This document shows, piece by piece, positions 32,950 to 40,806 of a stretch of 64,000 nucleotides of DNA (position 1 is its first letter; each line of letters opens with the position of its first letter). A program made the position numbers and the translations under genes. The stretch is taken from the NCBI GenBank assembly GCA_050246435.1, contig JBFWWB010000001.1, positions 1 through 64,000 on the forward strand, given 5' to 3'. The notes beneath the pieces were generated by a model. It had not been told where the DNA came from. It ran no database searches and saw only the letters and a list, made by a program, of their open reading frames with translations. Origin of the DNA: JAKFWI01 sp050246435 (lineage in GTDB: Bacteria; Pseudomonadota; Alphaproteobacteria; Caulobacterales; Aquidulcibacteraceae).

Positions 32950-34890
32950 ATGTCTATCGATCTCTTTCGATCCTACAGCCAGGCCTTTGAGACGCGGCGT
33001 GAGACAGAAATGTCCCTCTCCGACTTCTTGCAAGGATGCCGCAAGGATCCGCTATTTTACGCCGGCCCCCACGAACGCCTGCTCGCCGCGATCGGCGAGC
33101 CGGAGATGGTGGACACCTCCAAGGATTCCCGGCTCGGCCGCATCTTCATGAACCGCACGGTGCGGCTCTACAAAAGCTTCACCGAATTCTACGGCATGGA
33201 AGAAACGATCGATCGAATCGTCGCCTTCTTCCGCCATGGCGCGCAGGGCCTCGAGGAGCGCAAGCAGATCCTCTATCAGCTGGGCCCGGTGGGCGGCGGC
33301 AAATCCTCCCTCGCCGAGCGCATCAAGCAGCTGATGGAGCAACAGCCCATCTATGTGCTGAAGGCGGGGGGCGAGATGTCTCCCATCTTCGAAAGCCCGC
33401 TGGTGCTGTTCGATCCCGCGACGCACGGCCAGCGCCTGGAAGACGAATTCGGCATTCCGCGCCGCAAGCTCTCCGGCTTGATGAGCCCGTGGTGCGTGAA
33501 GCGGCTCGATGAGTTCGGCGGCGACATCACGCGTTTCACGGTTGCGAGGGTGAACCCCTCGCGGTTGCGCCAAATCGCCATCTCGAAGACCGAGCCGGGC
33601 GACGAGAACAACCAGGACGTCTCCTCGCTCGTCGGCAAGGTCGACATCCGCAAGCTGGAGATGCACGCCCAGAACGACAGCGACGCTTATTCCTATTCCG
33701 GCGGCCTCAATCGTGCGAACCAGGGCGTGCTGGAATTCGTGGAAATGTTCAAAGCGCCGATCAAGATGCTGCATCCGCTGCTAACAGCGACGCAGGACGG
33801 CTCTTACGTCGGCACAGAGAATATCGGCGCCATCCCGTTCAACGGCATCGTGCTGGCGCACTCAAACGAAAGCGAATGGCAGAGCTTCAAGAACAACAAG
33901 AACAACGAGGCCTTCATCGACCGGATCTACGTGATCAAGGTTCCGTATTGCCTGCGCGTGCAGGAGGAGCGGAAAATCTACGAGAAGCTAGTGTCCACGT
34001 CGGAACTGGCGAGCGCGCCCTGCGCGCCCGCCACGCTCGACATGATGGCGCAATTCTCCGTGCTGACGCGGCTGAAGGCGCACGAGAATTCGAGCCTGTT
34101 CGCCAAGATGCGCGTCTACAACGGGGAAAGCCTCAAGGAGGTCGATCCGAAGGCGCGCACGATGCAGGAATACAAGGACGTCGCCGGCGTCGATGAGGGG
34201 ATGGACGGCACGTCCACCCGATTCGCCTTCAAAACCTTGGCGGCCACGTTCAATTTCGACACCCAAGAGGTGGCGGCCGATCCGGTGCAGCTCATGTATG
34301 TGCTGGAACAGGCGATCCGGCGCGAGCAATACCCGCCCGACACCGAGAAGCAGTATCTGGAATTCATCAAGGCCGAACTGGCGCCGCGCTTCGCGGAATT
34401 CATCGGGCACGAAATCCAGAAGGCCTATCTCGAAAGCTATTCGGACTATGGGCAGAACCTGTTCGATCGCTACGTCGATTACGCCGACGCCTGGATCGAG
34501 GATCAGGATTTCAAGGATCCCGACACCGGCCAGCTCTTGAACCGCGAACTCCTCAACCAGGAGCTTTCGAAGATCGAGAAACCGGCCGGCATCGCCAACC
34601 CGAAGGATTTCCGCAACGAAGTGGTGAAGTTCACCTTGCGCGCGCGGGCCTCCCACGGCGGGCGCAATCCCTCCTGGACGTCGTACGAGAAAATCCGCGA
34701 AGTGATCGAGCGGCGCATGTTCTCCCAGGTGGAGGATCTGCTGCCGGTGATCTCGTTCGGCTCCAAGAAGGACTCGGAGACCGAGAAGAAGCATAGCGAG
34801 TTCGTTGATCGGATGATGGACCGCGGATACACCGAACGGCAGGTCCGCCGGCTCGTCGAGTGGTACATGCGGGTCAAGCAAGCGGGATAG
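32950..34890 (+). CDS. prkA: PrkA family serine protein kinase
   Basis: 646-aa PrkA/YeaG-type protein. The N-terminal AAA domain has Walker A GPVGGGKSSLAERIK near residue 115; the C-terminal third is the PrkA kinase-like domain (VVKFTLRARASHGGRNPSW and FGSKKDSETEKKHSEFVDRM). In enterobacteria YeaG works with YeaH in nitrogen-starvation and stationary-phase stress responses; in Bacillus the homologue affects sporulation. It is followed by yeaH (21 bp) and spoVR, the conserved three-gene set. GGAG sits 5 bp before the ATG. Confidence 0.95.
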   Translation: MSIDLFRSYSQAFETRRETEMSLSDFLQGCRKDPLFYAGPHERLLAAIGEPEMVDTSKDSRLGRIFMNRTVRLYKSFTEFYGMEETIDRIVAFFRHGAQGLEERKQILYQLGPVGGGKSSLAERIKQLMEQQPIYVLKAGGEMSPIFESPLVLFDPATHGQRLEDEFGIPRRKLSGLMSPWCVKRLDEFGGDITRFTVARVNPSRLRQIAISKTEPGDENNQDVSSLVGKVDIRKLEMHAQNDSDAYSYSGGLNRANQGVLEFVEMFKAPIKMLHPLLTATQDGSYVGTENIGAIPFNGIVLAHSNESEWQSFKNNKNNEAFIDRIYVIKVPYCLRVQEERKIYEKLVSTSELASAPCAPATLDMMAQFSVLTRLKAHENSSLFAKMRVYNGESLKEVDPKARTMQEYKDVAGVDEGMDGTSTRFAFKTLAATFNFDTQEVAADPVQLMYVLEQAIRREQYPPDTEKQYLEFIKAELAPRFAEFIGHEIQKAYLESYSDYGQNLFDRYVDYADAWIEDQDFKDPDTGQLLNRELLNQELSKIEKPAGIANPKDFRNEVVKFTLRARASHGGRNPSWTSYEKIREVIERRMFSQVEDLLPVISFGSKKDSETEKKHSEFVDRMMDRGYTERQVRRLVEWYMRVKQAG

Positions 34891-34911
34891 AACAAGGCAG
34901 GCTGGCGGCTC

Positions 34912-36210
34912 ATGCACATCATCGACCGGCGGCTGAATCCCGGGGGCAAAAGCCTCGGCAACAAGCAGCGTTTCGTCCGCCGAGCCCGGGCTGCGGTGCG
35001 CAAGGCCGTTCGCGAGGCCACGCGCGGGCGCGGCATCAAGGAGATCGACCAGGGCGGCGAGATCGTCATCCCCGCGGAAGACGTGCACGAACCGACGTTC
35101 CATCATTCCGGCCAGGGCGGCTCGCGCGATTACGTGCTGCCCGGCAACAAGCAATACATCTCCGGCGATACGATCGCGCGCCCGCAGGGTGGCGGCGGGG
35201 GCGGCGCCAACGCCAGCACCGATGGCGGCGGCGAGGATGAATTCCGCTTTGTGTTGAACCAGGAGGAATTCCTGGATCTGTTCATGGAGGATCTCGAGCT
35301 TCCCGATCTCGCCAAGCGCCAAATCAAGGGTGTTTCGACGCCGCAATGGCGCCGCGCAGGCTATCGCGCCTACGGCACGCCCTCGAACATCGCCATCCCG
35401 CGCACCTTGCGTAATTCCTTGCAGCGGCGCATCGCGCTGCGCCGGCCGGGCGGCCGCTCGATCGAGGTGCTGACTGCCGAGATCGAGGCGCTGGAGAAGG
35501 AAGGCGGCGATCCCGAAAAGCTCGCGGCGCTGCGTGCGGAGCTGGAAGGCTTGAAGCGGCGCGCCGCAGTGATCCCCTATATCGATCCGCTCGACGTGCG
35601 CTATCGCCGATACGAGGCGACGCCGCGGCCCATCGCGCAGGCGGTGATGTTCTGCCTGATGGACGTTTCCGGCTCGATGGACGAGCACATGAAGGATCTC
35701 GCCAAGCGGTTCTTCAGCCTGCTCTATCTGTTCCTCAAGCGCCGCTACGAGCATGTCGAGGTGGTGTTCATCCGCCACACGCACCTGGCGCAAGAAGTCG
35801 ACGAAGACACTTTCTTCTACAGCCGCGAAAGCGGCGGCACGATCGTTTCCACTGCACTCGAAGAAATGGCGCGCATCGTGCACGACCGGTTCCCGGTGAA
35901 TGATTGGAACATTTACGGGGCGCAAAGCTCGGACGGGGACAATCATCCCGGCGACAATCCAAAGACGATCTCGCTGCTGCGCGAGGTGATCCTGCCGATG
36001 TGCCAGTATTACGCTTATCTCGAGGTGGGCGGGGAAACCCTGCACTCCCCGATGCCTTCCTCCGAGCGCGCCACCAATCTTTGGCGCGCGTATGAACTGG
36101 TGATGGGCGATCATGTGCCCTTGGCGATGCGCAAGGTGTCGCACCGGCGTGAAATCTATCCTGTGTTCAGGGAATTGTTCAGCAGCGGCGCGCAGGCGGA
36201 GACGGCGTGA
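34912..36210 (+). CDS. yeaH: YeaH/YhbH family protein (DUF444, VWA domain)
   Basis: 432-aa DUF444 protein. The N-terminus MHIIDRRLNPGGKSLGNKQR is diagnostic, with a basic region and a Gly-rich linker near residue 90 (PQGGGGGGANAS). The C-terminal half is a von Willebrand A-like domain with the metal-site motif MDVSGSMDEHMKDLAKRFF. It is the usual partner of PrkA/YeaG. The stop overlaps the ATG of spoVR (TGATG). Function is inferred from the enterobacterial pair in starvation stress. Confidence 0.95.
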   Translation: MHIIDRRLNPGGKSLGNKQRFVRRARAAVRKAVREATRGRGIKEIDQGGEIVIPAEDVHEPTFHHSGQGGSRDYVLPGNKQYISGDTIARPQGGGGGGANASTDGGGEDEFRFVLNQEEFLDLFMEDLELPDLAKRQIKGVSTPQWRRAGYRAYGTPSNIAIPRTLRNSLQRRIALRRPGGRSIEVLTAEIEALEKEGGDPEKLAALRAELEGLKRRAAVIPYIDPLDVRYRRYEATPRPIAQAVMFCLMDVSGSMDEHMKDLAKRFFSLLYLFLKRRYEHVEVVFIRHTHLAQEVDEDTFFYSRESGGTIVSTALEEMARIVHDRFPVNDWNIYGAQSSDGDNHPGDNPKTISLLREVILPMCQYYAYLEVGGETLHSPMPSSERATNLWRAYELVMGDHVPLAMRKVSHRREIYPVFRELFSSGAQAETA

Positions 36211-37760
36211 TGGATCAGCTCGTGACGCCCCGCCTGCTCTATACTGGTGCGGATTGGGATTTTGACGTGATCGGCCGCGTCTATGAGGCGGTGGAGGAGA
36301 TCGCGCGCGAAGAGCTGAAGCTCGACGTTTACCCCAACCAAATCGAGGTGATCACCGCCGAGCAGATGCTCGACGCCTACGCCTCCACGGGCATGCCGCT
36401 GTTCTACAATCACTGGAGCTTCGGCAAGCATTTCGCGCGCAACGAGGCGATGTACCGCAAGGGCTATCAGGGGCTGGCGTACGAAATCGTCATCAACTCC
36501 AACCCGTGCCTCGTCTACATCATGGAAGAAAACACGATCACGATGCAGACGCTCGTGATTGCACATGCGGGCTTCGGCCATAATCACTTTTTCAAGCACA
36601 ACCACGTCTTCCGGCAATGGACGGACGCGGAAGGCATCCTCGACTATCTGGCCTTCGCGAAGAATTACATTGCGCACTGCGAAGAGCGCTACGGCCACCA
36701 GGAGGTGGAGCGCCTGCTCGACGCCGCCCACGCGCTGATGAGCCACGGCGTGCACCGCTCCCCGCGCAAGCGCCCGATGGATCTGCGCTCGGAAGAGCGC
36801 CGCGAGCAGGAGCGCCGCGATCACGGCGAGCGGCTGTTCAACGATCTGTGGCGCACCGTACCGGGCGACCGGCCCGGCCTGTCGCAGCAGCGCAGCTCCG
36901 CGGAACGCCGCCGTGCGCTGCTGGGCCTGCCGGAAGAAAACCTGCTCTACTTCCTGGAGAAGACCGCCCCGCGCCTAAAGCCCTGGCACCGCGAATTGCT
37001 GCGCATCGTACGCCATATCGCCCAATATTTTTATCCTCAGCGGCAAACGAAGCTGATGAACGAAGGCTGCGCGACTTTCGTGCATCATCGCATCATGACG
37101 CGCCTGCACGAGAAGGGCCTGATCGACGACGGCGCCTTCCTCGAATTCCTGCAGTCGCACACCAATGTCGTGACGCAGCCCGACTATGACGACCGGCGCT
37201 ATAACGGCATCAACCCCTACGCGCTCGGCTTCGCGATGATGACCGACATCGAGCGCATCTGCCTCAACCCCACTGACGAGGACCGCGCCTGGTTCCCGGA
37301 CATCGCCGGCAATGGCGACGGCTACGGCACCTTGAAGGACATCTGGGCGAATTACCGCGACGAAAGCTTCGTGCTGCAGTTCCTATCGCCCGCCGTGATC
37401 CGGCATTTCGGCCTGTTCCACATCGCCGACCGCGAAGAGGCCGAGGAGTTGCGCGTTTCCGATATCCATGACGAGCGCGGCTATCGCGGCGTGCGCCGCG
37501 CGCTCTCGCGCCAATACGATCTCTCGCGCGTCGATCCCGATATCAACATTGTCGACGTCGACCTCGCGGGCGACCGCCGTCTCGATGTGCAGCACCGCGC
37601 GCTCGACGGCGTGGTGCTGGCCGAGGCGGACGCCAAGCGCGTGCTGCACTATCTCACCGAACTCTGGGGCTACGACGTGCGCCTCACCGAGATCGACGCG
37701 GAGACGGAAAACGTGCTGGCGCGCTACGAGGCGCAGCCCAGCCGGCCATTCGGCGGCTAA
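36210..37760 (+). CDS. SpoVR family protein (YcgB-like)
   Basis: 516-aa SpoVR protein. Typical blocks are MPLFYNHWSFGKHFARNE, NPCLVYIMEENTITMQ, GFGHNHFFKHNHVFRQW and the His-rich KLMNEGCATFVHHRIM. These His/Glu clusters resemble a metal site, but no activity is proven. SpoVR is needed for the Bacillus spore cortex; in non-sporulating bacteria it is co-inherited with prkA-yeaH, as here. The ATG overlaps the yeaH stop; a GTG three bases earlier is also in frame. Third gene of the operon. Confidence 0.95.
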   Translation: MDQLVTPRLLYTGADWDFDVIGRVYEAVEEIAREELKLDVYPNQIEVITAEQMLDAYASTGMPLFYNHWSFGKHFARNEAMYRKGYQGLAYEIVINSNPCLVYIMEENTITMQTLVIAHAGFGHNHFFKHNHVFRQWTDAEGILDYLAFAKNYIAHCEERYGHQEVERLLDAAHALMSHGVHRSPRKRPMDLRSEERREQERRDHGERLFNDLWRTVPGDRPGLSQQRSSAERRRALLGLPEENLLYFLEKTAPRLKPWHRELLRIVRHIAQYFYPQRQTKLMNEGCATFVHHRIMTRLHEKGLIDDGAFLEFLQSHTNVVTQPDYDDRRYNGINPYALGFAMMTDIERICLNPTDEDRAWFPDIAGNGDGYGTLKDIWANYRDESFVLQFLSPAVIRHFGLFHIADREEAEELRVSDIHDERGYRGVRRALSRQYDLSRVDPDINIVDVDLAGDRRLDVQHRALDGVVLAEADAKRVLHYLTELWGYDVRLTEIDAETENVLARYEAQPSRPFGG

Positions 37761-37767
37761 AGCCCCG

Positions 37768-38511
37768 ATGTCGCGCGAAGCGCTCGCCGCCGCCATCGGG
37801 CTGGCGCGCAATGTCGTTGTCTTCACCGGCGCCGGAGCCTCCACGGAATCCGGCATCCCGGATTTCCGCAGCCCCGGCGGCGTCTGGTCGCGGATGAGGC
37901 CGATTACATTCCAGGAATTCACCGGCGATGAAAGCAAGCGCCGCGAAGCCTGGACGCGCGCCTTCACCGGCGCCGCCGGCTGGACCGGCGCCAAGCCCAA
38001 CACGGGGCATTACGCCGTGGCCCGCCTTGTCGCGCAGGGCAAGGTTTCCGCGGTCATCACCCAGAATGTCGACAATCTGCACCAGGATTCCGGCATCCCG
38101 GCGAGCCAAGTGATCGAGCTGCACGGCAACGCCAGCTACGCCACATGCCTCGCCTGCGGCCTGCGCCACGAATTGGAGGAGTTTCGCGCCGCGTTCACTG
38201 AGCGCGGCGAACTGCCCGCCTGCCGGGCTTGCGGCGGCATGGTGAAAACCGCGACGATCTCGTTCGGCCAGCCGATGCCGGAAGAAGCGATGCGCCGCGC
38301 GGCGGAAGCGACCTACGAGGCCGATCTCTTCCTCGTGCTCGGCTCGTCGCTGGTGGTGTATCCCGCGGCCGCTTTGCCGGCGGCGGCGAAGCGCAACGGT
38401 TCGGTCCTGGCGATCGTCAACCGCGAACCCACCGATCTCGACGGCATGGCCGATATCGTGCTGCGCGAAAGCATCGGCGAGGTGATGCGCTTCATCGTGC
38501 CCGGGAATTAG
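37768..38511 (+). CDS. SIR2 family NAD-dependent protein deacylase
   Basis: 247-aa class III sirtuin. The NAD-binding motif is VFTGAGASTESGIPDFRS, with TQNVDNLHQDSG following and the catalytic His119 in IELHGNAS. A complete four-Cys zinc module is present (CLACG and CRACGG). The third motif is LVLGSSLVVYPAAALP. It starts 7 bp after spoVR and may be transcribed with the prkA operon, in which case protein deacylation and PrkA phosphorylation would be co-regulated; that is inference. Similar to CobB, though the substrate acyl group is not predictable. Confidence 0.93.
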   Translation: MSREALAAAIGLARNVVVFTGAGASTESGIPDFRSPGGVWSRMRPITFQEFTGDESKRREAWTRAFTGAAGWTGAKPNTGHYAVARLVAQGKVSAVITQNVDNLHQDSGIPASQVIELHGNASYATCLACGLRHELEEFRAAFTERGELPACRACGGMVKTATISFGQPMPEEAMRRAAEATYEADLFLVLGSSLVVYPAAALPAAAKRNGSVLAIVNREPTDLDGMADIVLRESIGEVMRFIVPGN

Positions 38512-38516
38512 CGCAT

Positions 38517-39470
38517 TCAGGCGGCGGGTTTGCTCGTCAGCGCGACGAAGACGTCTTCCAGATCGGGCGTTTGCACCGTCAGATCCTTGATGCCGACGCC
38601 GGCGCCGCGCACGCGGTCCAGCACCTGCTCCACGGTTTGCTCGCCGACGCGATAGACGATCGCCAGGCCGCCGTCCGGGCGGATATTGGTTTCCAGTCCG
38701 CCCAGCGCGATTGGCGCGGTCTCGAACGGCGTCTCGCCATGGATCACTAAGGTGCGGTGGTCCAAGCGCTGCAGAATCTGCGCTGTAGGTTCGCAGGCGA
38801 CGACCTGGCCGTGATTGAAGATCGCAATCGTATCGCAGAGGTCTTGCGCCTCCTCGAGATAATGCGTCGTCAGCACGATGGTGACGCCGCTAGCGTGCAG
38901 TTCGCGGACATATTCCCAAAGCGAACGGCGCAGCTCGACATCGACGCCGGCGGTCGGTTCGTCGAGCACGACGACGGGCGGATTGTGCACCAGCGCCTTG
39001 GCCACCAGCAGGCGGCGCTTCATCCCGCCCGACAAGGAGCGCTGATAGGCGCGGTATTTATCGCCGAGGCCGACAGCGCGCAAAATCTCCATTGTGCGCC
39101 GCTCGTTCTTCGGCACGCCGTAGAAACCCGCGATCTGCTCCATCGTTTCGTACGGTGTGAAGAACGGATCGGAGACGATCTCTTGCGGCACGATGCCGAT
39201 CGCGCCCTTGGCTTCGCGCCCGTGCGTGTCGATGTCGTAGCCCCAGATGCGCGCGCTTCCGCCCGTCTTCAGCACGAGGCCGGCGAGGATGTTGATGAAA
39301 GTGGATTTGCCGGCGCCGTTCGGCCCCAGCAGGCCAAAGAACGAACCGCGCGGAATCGCCAGATCGACGCCTTTCAGCGCATGCACAGGCGGCGTACGGC
39401 TGTCGCCGCGATAGGTTTTCTCAAGGCCGCGGGCCTCGATCGCGAAATCGGGAAGCGTTTCAGCGCGCAT
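38517..39470 (-). CDS. ABC transporter ATP-binding protein (ABC-2 type)
   Basis: 317-aa ATPase of the drug/polysaccharide exporter type. Walker A is GPNGAGKSTFI, the signature LSGGMKRRLLVAKAL, Walker B VVVLDEPTAGVD, and the switch His is in VLTTHYLEEAQD. The C-terminal ~80 residues form the extra domain typical of the CcmA/DrrA group. No permease gene lies beside it on either side, so the partner must be elsewhere. The ATG at 39470 is used; a GTG at 39512 in the same frame is possible. It converges on the sirtuin gene, 5 bp apart. Confidence 0.92.
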   Translation of the reverse strand: MRAETLPDFAIEARGLEKTYRGDSRTPPVHALKGVDLAIPRGSFFGLLGPNGAGKSTFINILAGLVLKTGGSARIWGYDIDTHGREAKGAIGIVPQEIVSDPFFTPYETMEQIAGFYGVPKNERRTMEILRAVGLGDKYRAYQRSLSGGMKRRLLVAKALVHNPPVVVLDEPTAGVDVELRRSLWEYVRELHASGVTIVLTTHYLEEAQDLCDTIAIFNHGQVVACEPTAQILQRLDHRTLVIHGETPFETAPIALGGLETNIRPDGGLAIVYRVGEQTVEQVLDRVRGAGVGIKDLTVQTPDLEDVFVALTSKPAA

Positions 39471-39576
39471 GGGATGCCGAATTCTGGATGAAGGGGCTGC
39501 GCCGATTGACACCCGCCGGGCGCGGCCTCTAGGCAGGCCCTCTTAGTCCCTCCCTCTCCGCGAAGCAAACCACCCG

Positions 39577-39780
39577 ATGCCGCACCATCCCGAGGAACGC
39601 CCTGCGCCGCCCGAAATCATCGAGACGGCCTCCCGCCGCGTCTCGTGCGACGGTGGCGGCGGCGCGCTGGGCCACCCGCGCATCTACATGGAGATGGGCG
39701 ACGAGACGTTCGTCGAATGCAGCTATTGCGACCGGCGCTTCGTGCTGAAGGCCGGCGCCGAGGCCCAAGGCGGCCACTAG
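39577..39780 (+). CDS. Zinc-finger CHCC (NDUFS6-like) domain protein
   Basis: 67-aa zinc-binding protein of the zf-CHCC family, related to the NDUFS6 subunit of complex I. The ligands are in VSCDGGGGALGHPRIYMEM (Cys and His) and VECSYCDRRFVL (Cys pair), the standard CHCC order. Alphaproteobacteria encode this protein singly, distant from the nuo operon. A role in respiratory complex I assembly is inferred from mitochondrial homologues. Confidence 0.9.
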   Translation: MPHHPEERPAPPEIIETASRRVSCDGGGGALGHPRIYMEMGDETFVECSYCDRRFVLKAGAEAQGGH

Positions 39781-39930
39781 CGCGCCGGTGCGAACGCCCA
39801 GCCGCAGGCAAGCGCGTCCGAATGCGGCGAGCGGGATGAAACGGGAACGTGTAAAAGCGGCCCAGCCGGAAGCCAGTTGAAATCCGGAAACCGGCGCCAA
39901 GAAATATCAGGAAATATGCGGGGAGGCCCC

Positions 39931-40755
39931 ATGCCCAAGCGTCCAGAAGCCGCAACAGTCTTCCAACGCCTGCATCAGGGCTCCGAGGTGCTGATCCTCG
40001 CCAACACATGGGACGCGGTCAGCGCGCGGGTGACGGCCGATCTCGGCGCCAAGGCCGTGGCCACCTCTAGCGCCGCGGTGGCGTGGGCGCATGGCTATGC
40101 CGATGTGCACCACCTGCCCTTCCAGCGCCTGCTGACAACAGTGCAGGAGATCGCCCGCGTGGTGGACGCGCCGATCACGGTCGACATGGAAGGCGGCTAC
40201 TCGAACGATCCCGCAGAGGTGGCGCGTAATGTGGCCGCCGTGATCGAGGCGGGCGCCGTGGGCATGAATCTGGAAGACGGGCCGGACCCTGTGGACCTGT
40301 GCTGCCGCAAGATCGAAGCGGTGCGCGCCGCCGCGGACGCCGTCGGCGTGGATTTCTTCATCAATGCGCGGGTGGACGTGTATCTCTACAAGGTCGCCGA
40401 GGGCGACGCCGCGATCGCGGAATCCATCGCCCGCGGCAAGCGCTATATCGCGGCGGGGGCCAGCGGGGTGTTCCTGCCCGGTCCATCGGACGGGGCGATC
40501 CTCAAAGCGGTGGCCGCCGAGGTCGGCGCGCCGTTGAACGCCATGTCGCGCGCGGGGCTGCCCAACGCGGCCGCGCTGCAGAAGTTGGGCGTGCGCCGTC
40601 TCAGCGCCTCCGCCGACATGATCCACGCCGCGATGGCCGCCTTGCGCACGCAAGCCGCCGCCTGGCTGCGCGACGGCGATTCCGCCCCCCTGCTCGCGGC
40701 CGGCGCGCCCAACACGAACTATAACGCGATTTTCCGCGCAGCCGGCGGCGGCTGA
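39931..40755 (+). CDS. Isocitrate lyase/phosphoenolpyruvate mutase family protein
   Basis: 274-aa TIM-barrel enzyme of the ICL/PEP mutase superfamily, short form. Motifs are LILANTWDAVSARVTADLGA, ITVDMEGGYSNDP (the metal-binding Asp/Glu region), GAVGMNLEDG and FFINARVDVYLY. The catalytic Cys of true isocitrate lyase is not seen, so a carboxy-vinyl phosphonate mutase or oxaloacetate-hydrolase-like activity is more likely. GGGGAGG six bases before the ATG supports the start at 39931. A glyoxylate-shunt isocitrate lyase would be redundant beside the ethylmalonyl-CoA pathway. Confidence 0.88.
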   Translation: MPKRPEAATVFQRLHQGSEVLILANTWDAVSARVTADLGAKAVATSSAAVAWAHGYADVHHLPFQRLLTTVQEIARVVDAPITVDMEGGYSNDPAEVARNVAAVIEAGAVGMNLEDGPDPVDLCCRKIEAVRAAADAVGVDFFINARVDVYLYKVAEGDAAIAESIARGKRYIAAGASGVFLPGPSDGAILKAVAAEVGAPLNAMSRAGLPNAAALQKLGVRRLSASADMIHAAMAALRTQAAAWLRDGDSAPLLAAGAPNTNYNAIFRAAGGG

Positions 40756-40806
40756 GACCCACAGGAACGGGTTCGACGCACGGACGTGCAGCGTTTATCT
40801 AGGCGC

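Noticed and set aside
33988..36144. 718-codon frame antisense to prkA-yeaH
   Set aside because: Spans two real genes and their gap; shadow of biased codon use.
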